Assembly: GCA_973895155.1 (NCBI GenBank)
Contig: OZ316891.1
Coordinates: 15,438,001-15,502,000 of the forward strand
Length of the DNA stretch: 64,000 bases
Reading direction: 5' to 3'
From: Marsupella aquatica
Taxonomy: Eukaryota > Marchantiophyta
Shown here: positions 36,160 through 47,500 of the stretch, in pieces
Layout of the letters: the number at the start of each line of letters is the position of its first letter
Numbering within the stretch: position 1 is the first letter of the stretch
Program-made: the position numbers and the translations under genes
The notes under the pieces: generated by a model
Told to the model about the DNA's origin: nothing
What the model saw: the letters and a program-made list of their open reading frames with translations, nothing else
The model's database searches: none

Positions 36160-38735
36160 GGTTGCAACGGGTGCACAATTGTGCAGGCAAGGAGAACAGG
36201 TTTGGAGTCGAGGCGAGGGCTCTTATACTGGAAGGTGTTGAGCAATTAGCAGATGTGGTGAAGGTTACCATGGGCCCAAAGGTATGGAAGACAGCTCCTT
36301 AACTTAACTTTTGTCTGTCTCTTATAAAAGAATTATGTTCATGTTTGTTGTAGGTGTTGGATATTCTTAAACTAGTCAATCATTGCTGTGTTAATATGTT
36401 TAACTGTTTTCCAGGGCCGAAATGTGGTTATGGAGCAAGTTTTTTGTTCTCCTAAAATTACGAAGGAAAAGGCCATTGAATTGAAGGATAGTATAAAAAG
36501 TGTTGGAGCCAGTTTGGTGAAGCAAACTGCAACTGTTACCAATTACACTTCTGGAAATGGTATGTAGCACTTGGGCTGTCATAAGCTGGCACTGTAGGAA
36601 CGAGCGGACAATGGAAGGAGGGTAATTCTTTCAGATATGTTGTGACTAACTATGAAGAGCAGTTGAATTTGTGAGATAAGTTGTTGAAAGTGTTTTCGTG
36701 CTTCTGCTTTTGAAGCTAAAGGTCCGGGGAGAGTTGAAGTTCTATTAGACAGGTCTTTGCAACTGACATTCTGATGGGATATCTTCAGCAACACCATTTA
36801 CAACTGCACTCACGAGGGCCATTTTCTCAGATGGCTATAAATCTGTAGCAGCGGGATTGAATGCCATGAATTTAAAGCGTGCAATCAGTCTAGTTGGCGC
36901 AGTTGCCACACATTTGAAAACAAGAGCCAACATGGTCAGTACAACGGAACAGATCATCCAAGTGAGTAGCTATTACTTCATGGGTTTCCCCTTGTGTGTA
37001 ATCGCTTAGACGCTACGGTCTCGCACGTTTACTCAACCTGCTTTGATCTTAGATTGGAACAATTTGGGCCAATTGGGAGCGAGAGCCTTGGGGAATTGAT
37101 TTATCAAGGGATGGAGAAAGTGAATAGAGGGAGTCATCACTGTGTCTGTAAGTGATGGCAATACTCAATTTTTAATGGTGCCAAACCAATTTCCGAATTT
37201 TTAGATTTTCCTCTGGTCACCTAGTTGTGTCCTTCTTGGTCGTGGTATTCTACTCTTCATTCTCTACAATGTTTTTGTGGATTTCATTTCTTTCCCTTCT
37301 AAACCCTAAACCCTGAACCCTAAATCCCTAAACTTGCCTACGGAACATGCTCCTTCTAGTCACACCTCAGTGAAGTTCCCATTGGTCCTGCTTCTTTTGA
37401 GTACAGAAAAATGCGATGTTGCAGGACGGAAAGAATCTTTACAACGAATTAGAAGTTGTGAAGGGCATGAAGCTTTACCGAGGCTATATAACTCCTTCCT
37501 TTATTACAGATGTTAAGTCCCCAAAAGTGGTAAGTTTCAATGGCGTGGAGCATGTCTGAAAGTATTTTTGACTGCCTGATGTTAGTGCTTGTATGTCACT
37601 CCTTCGATCGTATTGTTATAGATGAGTAACCTGTCCCGTATCACATTTCGAATTAATACGTCATTTAACGAAAGTTGAGTACACATTTTACTAGCCAAGA
37701 TACATTTTCAGGCCGGTTGTAAGTACATGCTTTATATAGCATATGGGGGCTGTTTGTAATTACGGTTTTTTGGCCACTTTGGGATGTGCAGGTCACAATC
37801 TCCATAGACGACACAATCATCCTAGATGCATCCGGTGACAAGAAATTGATTGAAGAGCCCATTGATCAGGTATGTCTTAGTAAGGTAAAGCTTTCTTGCA
37901 GTTTCTATACACTCTTTTTTAAGCTACTTTATGGTTGCGAGTGCATTCTAATGAATATCATCGGTGACATTTGCAGATCACGGAAGCTATCAACACAGCT
38001 ACCTCAGATTATGACAAGGGAAAACTTCAGGGGCGCTCACCAACGCTTGCGGGAGGCGTTGCTGTCCTGAAGGTGCGTTGTATCAATTTTTCTCACTTAT
38101 AGTTTGGCCTTTCTTCCAATAGTTTGTTGCTGACCTTTGTGAGTTGTCAGCTTACAGATTGGGTTGGCCACTGAAGTTGTGGTCAGTCGGAAGGCTAGGA
38201 TACCTGATGCTTTGAATGCAACAAAAGCTGCTTTGGAGGACGTCGTTGTACCTGGTGAGTACGGTTCTGTCAATTGCTGGCGCCCCTCAAATATTGGTCG
38301 AGGCACATCGTAAATGTTGCAGCCAGTTGATTTCCTTGACTGATAATTATTTCCAGGGGGAGGAGTAGCTCTGTTGTATGCATCTCGGGAGTTAGAGAAA
38401 ATCCAGACTCCTAACTTCGATCAAAAAGTTGATGTTCAAGTTATCCAGAATGCGCGCAAGGTTTGTCCTCATCAAATAATGTTAACAGCCTGTTCAAATG
38501 TGCTCAATGAGAAGCCCGGATCTCCTATCTACCCATTGTGTTGTGCACGTAGGGCGACATTTGCTTGTTATCTCCACCACTGATCGAGCGATAGTGTGTT
38601 ACTAACACTTGTCAAATGGTTTTGGACAGACGCCTGCGTACATCATAGCACCAAATGCCGGAGTGGAAGGAGCACTTGTGGTGGGCAAGCTACCGGAGCA
38701 GCAGAGCCTAGGGATTGGATACGTTCAAGCAAGAG
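36160..38735 (+). pseudogene. CPN60: Decayed mitochondrial chaperonin CPN60 (HSP60) copy
   Basis: Ten exon remnants keep the order and phases of a mitochondrial CPN60 gene: about 36160-36281, 36415-36559, 36789-36961, 37053-37147, 37425-37529, 37792-37869, 37977-38072, 38158-38254, 38357-38460, 38630-38735. Recognisable pieces are '[20 protein letters not shown]', 'VVKVTMGPK', 'VGASLVKQTATVTNY', '[19 protein letters not shown]', 'GGVALLYASRELEKIQTPNF' and 'APNAGVEGALVVGKL'. Signs of decay: the fourth exon is 95 bp instead of 96, with internal shifts; the segment for the apical (substrate-binding) domain, roughly 190 residues between 'DVKSPKV' and 'VTISIDDTIILDASGDKK', is absent; the ATPase motif GDGTT reads GNG-AT; the 'DGVTVAKS' part is shortened; and the C-terminal segment after 'GYVQAR' is missing. 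A functional chaperonin is therefore very unlikely. A transcribed remnant cannot be excluded. Confidence 0.85.
37297..37336. repeat. Short telomere-like tract (CCCTAAA-type)
   Basis: 'ctaaaccctaaaccctgaac' followed by 'cctaaatccctaaac' in a CPN60-relic intron: about five plant telomere units, two of them imperfect. Confidence 0.7.
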
Positions 38736-39605
38736 GTGTGTGACTTTTAAATCTATATACTACTTGTGATTTCATCATGTTCTGTAATGATTAGGGAGAT
38801 GCAGCAGCTGAAACACAACGAGGGGTTACAGCATCGGAACTGTTGAATTCCTCTTAGTGTAGGGGAACCCATCGCCTGGAGGGGGTTATGGGCTGTCATC
38901 CCCTGAACAGGCCTGGGTTAGCAAGCGTTACCCCGACTCTTGCTAACCATACAATTTTGAAATTTTGAGACTCGACCATGGGGTCATGAGACTTGGAACC
39001 CCCTGGCCAAGCTGGCAAGGTGGTTACGGCTGGGGGCCTCCCCTGAAACTACAAAGAAAAACAGAGGGGAGGGGGTTACGAGAAGGGGAAACCTTTGGAA
39101 GAGAACTCAATGTTGTCCTGATTGGGTGGATTCCCCTCAGTGAGAATGTATTCTTTGGGAAATTATCCCTACCTTGGTTTGATGTGATGAGGCAACGCTT
39201 GTATAATGCGTGCCAGCTGAGTCGTTCTTGTAATTTGGATCGTTGGATTCTTGAATCCAAAGCGTGCCAGCACCATTCCATTTCATGACCATTGGATTCT
39301 TGACAGATAGCAGTTACACTCAATTGAAACGGAGTCATATCACTTTCTTAAGTTATCCGTACCAAAGATCGCAGCAGATCAAGGGAGACAAGAAAATACA
39401 TTTGTGGACGGAGGTAGGGTCCTAGCCCTAGAATCAGAGTTCTACAGGTCTGCTATTGTTTTCTGAGCGTTTAGTCTTGACTTAAGAAAGATTTAAAAAA
39501 AATCCATTGCAGCTCGTGAAGTCTCTTGCGCTTTATGGTGGTCAATCTGATCGTGGGTTGTGGTGCCCACAGAGGAAGCCCAGAGGTCCTGACTTTAATC
39601 ATAGG
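38736..39605. other. Region between CPN60 relic and PPR gene
   Basis: No gene is supported. It is G-rich around 38,860-39,080 (unrecognised, possibly transposon-derived). 'gcgtgccag' and 'attggattcttga'-like strings recur at 39,205-39,305. The last 100 bp stay open in the PPR frame without an ATG and may be 5' UTR or the end of an upstream exon after the 'ccattgcag' at 39,503-39,511. Confidence 0.45.
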
Positions 39606-41867
39606 ATGACAAGGAAAGCCCTTTCGGTGGATGGCTGGTCCACCCCGGCAAGGGCGAAGGCAAGGCTCACATTGATTATTCAAGGCAGATTGCAATCTCG
39701 TGCTAGTTATGGCACAAGAGATTGGTCTCAAGACTCTGCAGAAGGAAATAGCACTAGGCACATGAATAGTGCTGGTACCACGATTGAAGCAATTGCTGTT
39801 TTGAAGAATCGTCTAGACCGAGGCATTCCTACAGACTCGTACACATATGTCAAAGTTCTACAAATGTGCTTGAAACAGAAAGACCTTTTAGCAGCCAAGC
39901 AGGTTCATGAATGCATCATCGAGAGTGGACTGGCTAGGAATACATATCTGGCGAACACCCTCCTGAATGTTTATATCAGATGCGGGGGAATTTCGGATGC
40001 ACGTCGAGTCTTTGATGAATTTGAGAAGAAAAGTGTCATTACTTGGAACACAATGATTGCCGGATATGCTAAGAGTGATCATGCTGAATCAGCACTGGAA
40101 CTTTTCAAATCCATGCGCCAAGAAGGTGCGCAGCCTAATGAGGTCACATATCTGTGCATCCTGAAGGCATGTTCTAGCCCATTGGCTCTAAAATGGGGAA
40201 AGCAAGTTCACGAGAGTGTTCGACGGGCCGGCTTTGAATCAGATGTGCGTGTAGGGACTGCCCTGCTTCAGATGTACGCAAAGTGCGGGTGCATCACAGA
40301 AGCAAGGCGAGTTTTTGAAAATTTGACTAATCGAAATATGATCACATGGAACATTATGATTGGAGCATATGCAGAAAGTGGTCGTGGTGTGGAAGCATAT
40401 CAACTATTTCTCGAAATGAGACAGGAAGGCTTCGAACCAGATGCAATCACTTATCTGAACATCCTGAACGCATCAGCAAGTGCGGGGGCTTTAGAGTGGG
40501 TGAAAGAGGTTCATGTCCTTGCTAGAGAAGCGGGACATGAGTCGGATTTGCGAGTGGGCAATGCACTTGTTCACATGTATGCGAAAAGTGGTAGTCTGGA
40601 TGATGCCCGATTGGTTTTTGACAGATTGACTGCGCTCGATGTAATCACATGGAGTATCATGATTGGTGCGTATGCAAAACGTGGTCGCGGTGTGGAAGCA
40701 TATGGACTGTTTCTCCAAATGAGACGAGAAGGCTTGGAACCAGATGCAATCACTTATATGAGCATCCTGAATGCATCTGCAAGTGTGGGCGCTCTGGAGT
40801 GGGTGAAGGAGGTTCATGGCCATGCTCGCAAAGCTGGACTGGAGTCGGATTTGCGTGTGGGCAATGCACTTGTTCACATGTACGCAAGGGCTGGCAGTAT
40901 AGATGAAGCCCGACTAGTTTTTGACAGAATGGCGAAACGCGATGTAATCACGTGGACCGGAATGATCGGAGGACTAGCACAACATGGTTGTGCGCACGAA
41001 GCCCTGGAGCTCTTCAGGAAAATGACTGTGGACCGTGTGAAACCGGACGGGGCTGCATTCGTGGCAGTTTTGTCAGCCTGTTCTCATGCAGGCCTTCTTG
41101 ATGACGGCCGTCGACTCTTTTCAGCTATGACGCAACTTTATGGCATCGAGCCTGATATTGTGCATTATACCTGTATGGTGGATCTTCTTGGGCGGGCCGG
41201 ACACTTGGAGGAAGCAAAGCTTTTCATTAGTGACATGCCGGTTGAACCAAATGAAGTAACTTGGGGAGCATTCCTTGGGGCTTGTAGAACTTATCGTAAT
41301 GTGGAGTTGGGCGAAGTTGCCAGTAAAGAGCTTCTGAAGTTGGAACCCAATAAGGCCTCTGCATATGTGCTTCTCTCCAACATCTATGCTGCAGCTGGCC
41401 AGTGGGAGAAGGTGTCATTGGTGCGGACTATGATGCAACAGAAAGGTATTCGGAAGGAGCCAGGTTGTTCCTGGATTGAAGTTGACAAGAAGATCCATGA
41501 ATTTGTTGTAGGTGATATATCTCACCCAGAAGCGAAGGCGATATATACTTACATAATTAAATTGACTGAGAAATTGAAGGCTGAAGGCTACATTCCCGAA
41601 ACCCAGACTGTGTTGCAGAACATCGACCAGGAGGATAAAGAACTGGCTCTTTGCTCTCACAGTGAGAAGTTGGCTATTGCGTACGGACTCATGCATACAG
41701 CTCGGGGAAAACCAATTCGTGTGTATAAGAACCTTCGTGTGTGTTCAGATTGCCATACAGCAACGAAGTTTATATCAAAGGTAACGGGACGCGAAATCAT
41801 AGCCAGGGATGCAACTCGCTTTCACCATTTCAAAGGTGGTGTGTGTTCTTGTGGTGATTACTGGTGA
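39606..41867 (+). CDS. PPR protein, PLS class with E domains and DYW deaminase domain (organelle RNA editing factor)
   Basis: Single uninterrupted frame; from the first ATG it gives 753 aa. It has a run of PLS-type pentatricopeptide repeats ('VITWNTMIAGYAKSDHAESA', 'VRVGTALLQMYAKCGCITEA', 'VITWTGMIGGLAQHGCAHEA', 'YTCMVDLLGRAGHLEEAK'), then E and E+ motifs with 'YVLLSNIYAAAGQWEKV' and 'RKEPGCSWIEV', and a complete DYW domain. The DYW domain shows the zinc/catalytic signature His685-x-Glu687 ('CSHSEKLAI'), 'CSDCH', 'RDATRFHHF' and the terminal 'CSCGDYW'. DYW domains are cytidine deaminases that convert C to U in organelle transcripts; the PPR tract selects the site. The basic N-terminus suggests mitochondrial import. 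The central repeats include a recent 303-bp in-frame duplication. The frame stays open 33 codons upstream of the ATG. The closest relatives by eye are moss PPR-DYW proteins. Confidence 0.93.
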   Translation: MTRKALSVDGWSTPARAKARLTLIIQGRLQSRASYGTRDWSQDSAEGNSTRHMNSAGTTIEAIAVLKNRLDRGIPTDSYTYVKVLQMCLKQKDLLAAKQVHECIIESGLARNTYLANTLLNVYIRCGGISDARRVFDEFEKKSVITWNTMIAGYAKSDHAESALELFKSMRQEGAQPNEVTYLCILKACSSPLALKWGKQVHESVRRAGFESDVRVGTALLQMYAKCGCITEARRVFENLTNRNMITWNIMIGAYAESGRGVEAYQLFLEMRQEGFEPDAITYLNILNASASAGALEWVKEVHVLAREAGHESDLRVGNALVHMYAKSGSLDDARLVFDRLTALDVITWSIMIGAYAKRGRGVEAYGLFLQMRREGLEPDAITYMSILNASASVGALEWVKEVHGHARKAGLESDLRVGNALVHMYARAGSIDEARLVFDRMAKRDVITWTGMIGGLAQHGCAHEALELFRKMTVDRVKPDGAAFVAVLSACSHAGLLDDGRRLFSAMTQLYGIEPDIVHYTCMVDLLGRAGHLEEAKLFISDMPVEPNEVTWGAFLGACRTYRNVELGEVASKELLKLEPNKASAYVLLSNIYAAAGQWEKVSLVRTMMQQKGIRKEPGCSWIEVDKKIHEFVVGDISHPEAKAIYTYIIKLTEKLKAEGYIPETQTVLQNIDQEDKELALCSHSEKLAIAYGLMHTARGKPIRVYKNLRVCSDCHTATKFISKVTGREIIARDATRFHHFKGGVCSCGDYW

Positions 41868-43199
41868 CCAGATTGAAAGTTGTATCCTGGCTGGAAAGTG
41901 ACTCTGAATCAATAGTCACTGGCAGCCTAGATACAATCAGGTTTTTCGTTGCTTGCTTGATAAGGAAGGAAATGCCCTCGGAGAATATTATTTTGGAGAG
42001 GTTGTTTTTGCAGCCATCGAAAGAGTCTTGTGCTTGGGCAAGTTGAGATGCACCGTCGCTCGTATTACCAATGAGGCATAGAGAGAGCCAGAGGCTCTGA
42101 TGCTTGTTACGAAACTGTTAGTAACTTGATTATTATGATAAATTCCCCAGTCACCTTTCTGGGAAAGATGATTATGTACATCAGGTTCAGGGAAAGATCA
42201 AATCTGGACCTTATTGGACTATTTCTCCATTAAGATTAATCGCATGATATTCTGCTAGAAACACATTCTGCTACCCAAATACAGTGGAGGCCCTCAACAC
42301 CTTGACCAGGCCCTTTCACAATTTTGTTAAGTAAAAAAAAGATCAACAAACATGTACAGGCTCAACACATTGGTCTCCCATATGTTTCCCCGCAAACACA
42401 AACCAACATATGGTAGCCCTGTATGTCACAAAGCTACCCAGATGACCTTAATCCGACCTTAATCCTATACAGTTGACTCTCTTTAAGTGCACTCTCTTGG
42501 GAAGATGGATACAGCGTGCACTAAACCAGGCCACCTCATATTTAAAGTTGGTTCTTGGCAAATATTTGCCCACAAAACAATGGTTGTTGCCCGCCCATCC
42601 AACCTTAAGCAAATGCACGAAAGACGCCCTGCCCTGCCCTGAGTACTTTTGGCCCTGCCCACCTCTCGCCCTGTCCTTGCTTTTTGCCCTGCCATATGTG
42701 TATTCCTTTCTGCCCTGCCCTGCCCAGCAACTCCTTTCGCCCTGCCCAACACTCCATTCATGCTGCCCACCCCATTCTTTTCCCTGCAATAATCACACAT
42801 CAAAAATCTGATAATGTATGGTGCGATCACACATAAAAAATCTGATAATGTATGCTGCGTAATCATAGGTTTAAAGAACATAATGAGGTTTATTATCTAC
42901 AGAGTGATTTAAAGAAAAGAATGAGAAATATATGGTGCGTATTCATTGGTTTAAAGAACATAATGAGGTTTATTATTGTACAAGTGATTTAAAGAAAATA
43001 ATGACATTTATCATGTATAAAATGATTTTAAAAAAATAATGAGGTTTATCGTTGCATTGGGAGTGATGACCACTGTATATGTCATATTATTTTGAACCCC
43101 CATTCTTTCCGTGCTGCCTGCCCTCCAAATCCTTTCCTCCGTGCCCGACCTCCAGTGTCATGATTGACTCGCCACCCAATCCTAAACTTTGGTCCCACG
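41868..43199. other. Intergenic region right of the PPR gene
   Basis: 3' flank of the PPR gene, then low-complexity DNA. A C-rich 'gccctgccc' stretch covers about 42,625-42,765. An A/T-rich array covers about 42,785-43,050. No gene supported. Confidence 0.5.
42785..43055. repeat. A/T-rich imperfect tandem repeats
   Basis: 'atcacacat.aaaaatctgat' followed by 'aatgtatg.tgcg' occurs twice, then 'ggtttaaagaacataatgag' and 'gtttatta' occur twice, with a further decayed unit ending 'ataatgaggtttatcg'; 'tgatttaaagaaaa' separates the units. Confidence 0.65.
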
Positions 43200-43625
43200 A
43201 TAGCCTTCGCTCATTACTGTACTCCGTAGAAGAGAGGCTGTAAGCAGACGACCAACAGAGCTACTGTAGCGATTCTAGCGAACGAGCGATCAATCAATGC
43301 AAGTGAGAGCCTTGCAAGCTTGTGGTTACACATCCGTCAGGGAAGAGGTACGAGGTGCGTCCCCTTCGGTCGACGGAACGCCATTCGCAATGGTTCGAAA
43401 TTTTCTCGGTCCCGCTTTCCTTCGGGTAAAGATTGATGGCTTCTGCAGCACTATTACATAGAGGGCGATAATTCCTGGAGTCTACTTTCATGCAATCTCC
43501 CTGATCATCATCTTCTTTTGTGTCTCGGACTGGTGTGATGGCGTAGGCAGGATGTTTCTGAGATATTGTAGGCAGGAAGCGAAGCAGAAAACCCATATTA
43601 TCCACTTCATTCAGCGGAGGAGGCC
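43200..43625 (+). pseudogene. COX5C: Collapsed duplicate of the COX5C 5' locus
   Basis: Blocks match the COX5C region in the same order and orientation. '..gacgaacaacagagc'-like 5' sequence, 'ttgcaagcttgtg.ttacatccc' and 'ggaacgccattcgcaatgg' correspond to 17,365-17,457; 'tagagggcga' corresponds to 17,611; 'tgcaatct.cctgat.atcatc' and 'ttttgtgtctcggact' correspond to 19,099-19,157; 'gtaggcaggat', 'atattgta..cacgaaagcgaagc'-like sequence corresponds to 19,171-19,218. The 1.9-kb source has shrunk to about 0.4 kb. The coding match stops at the start codon (atgg, then different sequence), so no COX5C protein is made. The block ends just upstream of the start codon of the zinc-finger gene and may supply its promoter and 5' UTR. 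Confidence 0.75.
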
Positions 43626-43646
43626 AGCGTTGAAGGAGGCGACGAG

Positions 43647-44109
43647 ATGGACAGCTTTACGGAGAGTGAGGTTGCAGGGTTTGGTGTGGGAGCCCTTCTG
43701 CTGGCAGCTTCATTGGCTGCTCCAAAGGTCGACTTCTTTTTCGCAAAATACCAACGCAGGTACCACGGCTCATATTGGCACTTCGTTTTCTTTCACTATG
43801 TATTAATTAAAAATAAACTCAGTATGTGGGTAAAACTCACGATCATATTTCAAATTCACTCTTTTTCTTCCGCTCTGAATTAATAGCAAGCAAGTCACGT
43901 TATCCAAATTAAATGATTTGTTTGTTTGCAGATCAATGAATATATGCGAGGAGTGTGGTGGAGTGACTAAACTCCCGTGCAAAAAATGCCGAGGGCGAGG
44001 ACAGGAGAAGGTTCTCATCCTTTTGCCCTGGTTGAGCAAAGCCGCTGGATCATGTGATGCCTGCCGTGGGAGAGGGCAGCTGCCATGCCCCTCCTGTTCT
44101 AGGGGTTGA
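43647..44109 (+). CDS. Small DnaJ-type cysteine-rich zinc-finger protein with N-terminal hydrophobic segment
   Basis: Two exons, join(43647..43759,43932..44109), phase-2 GT-AG intron, 96 aa. The N-terminal part 'GFGVGALLLAASLAAPKVD' is a hydrophobic helix, followed by four CxxC motifs: 'CEECGG' and 'CKKCRGRGQ', then 'CDACRGRGQ' and 'CPSCSRG'. This is the zinc-binding architecture of the DnaJ central domain without a J-domain, as in small plant DnaJ-like zinc-finger proteins that act as thiol-disulfide or assembly helpers, often in organelles. Its target is unknown. The start codon is the first ATG in frame and lies about 20 bp right of the COX5C-derived block. It is convergent with the dynein gene. 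Confidence 0.8.
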
Positions 44110-44523
44110 AGAAAACTGTTCAGGGGGTCGGTGGTTCGTGCAATTCTGAATTGTGTGTTGCGGAAGTGCCTCACCCGGCAGTCTGACAAGACGGGATGCA
44201 GTGATCAAGATTAGGGGTGCAGTGATCAAGATTAGTCACTCCCCTGCTAGAAAACTTTTTCCTTGGCTTGGTGAGTGGACGGGCTTGTATTGTTACGTTT
44301 AGCTTACCTTTACGTTGCTCTTCAATCCTAGAAAACTCTAGATTTTGCAGAGAAAGCATAAACTTGAGGTTTCTCACTACAAAGTTGCACTAGATCCGCT
44401 CTTCTTAGTGGGTTGCATTCTGACGTGGCACGTCACCTCTTGGCTCTTGATTTGAAGCTCGCTGACCCTGTACTATAGGCAAGGAAGTTGTGCACAACAG
44501 TAACAGTAGCGCAGGACTTACAT
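44110..44523. other. Short gap between convergent genes
   Basis: 3' flanks of the zinc-finger gene and the dynein gene. 'gtgcagtgatcaagattag' occurs twice in tandem at about 44,197-44,235. Nothing else is seen. Confidence 0.5.
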
Positions 44524-47500
44524 CTAGTCACTCAGTGATAACAGCATAGCTACCCCTCGCCTCACCCAGTGGTCAGGTTCTACATCCGTTGGCAAGTCCA
44601 CATTGAAGACAAAATTTGATGAGTGCCCCGTCGTAGCCAAAACTCCTCTTCGAGCAGTGGTCCGATAGAGAGGGCAGGAGTAGTAACGTATATCCTTGTC
44701 CTTATCCGTTGATGCTTGGGTGGGCATTAACCACAGGATAGGAGCCGGGGAGTAGAGTACTTTGGGCAGAGACTCGGCCAACTTCATTGTTTTGTAATCC
44801 CACCGAGCGCCCTCTAAAAACATTCCCTCCACGTATACTCCATCTACGGGTCTAGTGCTGTAGTCTGCTTCCTTGGGCATGCATCGGAATTCAAAGCAGA
44901 CTGTGCCAATAGGAACCTTATATTTTCTGGCAAAGTTTTGCAGAACTCCTGCAGCACAACAATTTGAACAAGTTTGTACTGTTAGTATGTTTCATGAACT
45001 GATCTGCAAGGCATCCTTTACCTTCTTTGAGTAAAGAGTGCGTCCTCTCGAAACGAGTCTCAATTGGAGTAATTACATGAAAAGCATCTGCTCGGCGTCA
45101 CTGGCAGAGTTTGAAATTTGGAGTAAGCATGCACAATTAATTAGGCCGGTACACTGAACAACATCGGAGACTAAAGTGTCCTGGTAACAAGGTTGACGCG
45201 GTCTGTCAGACTACAACGATAAGAACTGGAAAACCCATCTACAAAAAATGTATCGAATTTTCGGGTGATAATACAGAGACGACTCCTAGTGGAAAGAGGT
45301 TTAGATTCCATAGTTCAATTTGAGATGATGTTCGTCTATGTGGGCTGTCTCGTAAACATCAATCGATACCTGTGAGGAATGCGTGGGTGAAAAAAAATCC
45401 ACTAAGCCAGTAGCAAGGTGGGGGACCCTTGTCCATCCAAGTTTGAAGCATCTCTAGTCTTTGAAGCAAGTCTTCATGGTAGCTGCTCAGAGGCTTCATA
45501 GTTGGGTAAGAAACTGTGTCCCACATTGCTGGCATTCGTCCAATGTAAATGCTGTGTATCAGCTTCTCGACGTCGGAAGACATAGCCACTTGTCCTAGCA
45601 ATGTCTTCTTGCACGTAATCAGGCTAGATCTTATAACCTGTAGATGTCATCATATGACTGTCAGTCTGGAGGTAATGAATGTTACCTTTTACATTTACAA
45701 TGTACGGCATATAAATTATCCACGCTCGCATTGCCTTTTTAAGATCATTGGTGTCAAGTTCGGCTTGAATGTCAAATTTTCTAGGACAGAGCAGACATGC
45801 TGTTTGTAAAGTCTTCTGATGTTTGCTGCTCGTTGCATAAGGATTAATTTTTATCTGTTAGACGGAACAGCTTAGAAATTCTGCTACAGGGAATCTATTC
45901 TGCTACAGGGAATTTATTGTTAATTCTCTGCAATATCGGCAGCCTGGCAAAATTAGCGGTGCACATTTCAGCTTGAAAAGTTCGAAAGGGGAAGACCCAG
46001 ATGTTAGGATGTGATGGTTACCGATGTAAGTTTGTTGTACCGAACCATTTCTTGAACAAGGACGGAGTTCATGCTCTCCATATACACCACCGGGTATTTG
46101 TATCGGGCCAGTTCAACATCAAAATCTTCAGGTAAAGTATTCGACATGTTCTCAATTATTTCAAGGAGAACTTCGTCTCTGCTTCGCTCACCCTCACTTT
46201 TGGCAGATATCTGTGTGAGAGCGACTGAAGTGCAGAAAAGATCATACTCATTCTGATCTTTAGTGATGTCCGCATTTTCATGCAATCCAAGCACCTCCGG
46301 CGTTGCTATCAAAGGGAATGCCTTGATATGCTCAAGATAGTCATTGTATTGTCCGTCTGCAGGAGCATAATAAATGCCAGAAGAAGAAAGCCAGTAGTCA
46401 TCTTGTAATATACGCGGTGTGTAGATTATAGACAATATACTGTTGAGTGTTCTCCGATCATGTGCATCCGTAACTCGGCCTCCATAGTTGCATTCTCCAG
46501 TCAGGTAGAGGAGTGCCTGAGGAAATAGATTTCATTGTTTCGAGTAAAGACATGGATCTGGGTCGTGGAATTCTTTTCATGTACGCCAAATTATAATTGA
46601 ATCGCATGTAGTCACCGTCTAGTTCTCTGTCTATGTTATTCATTGCAGCAATCGAGTTGGATTTTGAGGGTCTGTGTGGAATCTGTACTTCCGACTTACG
46701 CAAACATGCAGACTTGGTAGAATCTGGATTAAATCGAGCTGGCGGATAGCTTACCTTGAAGGGCACATTTTCGGGATATCCTGTGAGGAAGGCGTGGAGT
46801 TGTCGCATACTGATTTTAAGGTCTGGGTCGCTAAATTGATAAGGAATGTTCCATCCCAATGGTCCAAACTTAACTCGTTCCTGAACAGCTGCATGGAAGA
46901 AGCACAGCCCAAAAAGCAGCTTTCGCCAACTTGCTCCCAGAGGTCCCTCCATGTCGAAAAATTTCGGGTCGCTCAATGGATAAGTCATGTAGCTCTGCTC
47001 AAGAAATGTCCCGTGTGAGAAAATTTAACTTTTATTGGCAACATAGAAGAGAACATCTTGAAGGTATCAAGTGCTTTGCCTGAATATCTGGGAAAGGTCC
47101 GGCCTGAGGCTGAACCTCCGGATAGACAGGATAGTATCCATATCCGCATCTAAGTCAATCTGAATTGGTTTAGTGCGTGGGCGTGCTTCATGAGTCTGTT
47201 GAGCACTTTGTGCAGCATGAATTGCTTTACATTTTAATAGATCTTTATTCTCTAAAGAACAGAAGAGTCTTTCAATGGACTAAGAGATGTCTAACATGCG
47301 TCCTTGTCAGGTGGAAATTTCCTTTTCCTTATGGTAGTTGGGGTCCAGTACGCCTTAAATTTTGACCATTGATAGCACTGGTACATAGGTTAATGGTAGT
47401 GTGATTCTCCTCTTCAGGAATACACACTTTTCTGGTGTCGTGCCCACATTGCTGGAAAACTAAGAATCTTTCAAATTATGAATGTTCTTTAATGCCAAGG

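Noticed and set aside
36160-38735. Functional CPN60 gene
   Set aside because: Missing apical domain, missing C-terminus, a frameshifted exon and an altered ATPase motif.
42448-42881. 113- and 132-codon frames on both strands
   Set aside because: They overlap a 'gccctgccc' low-complexity stretch and have no domain.
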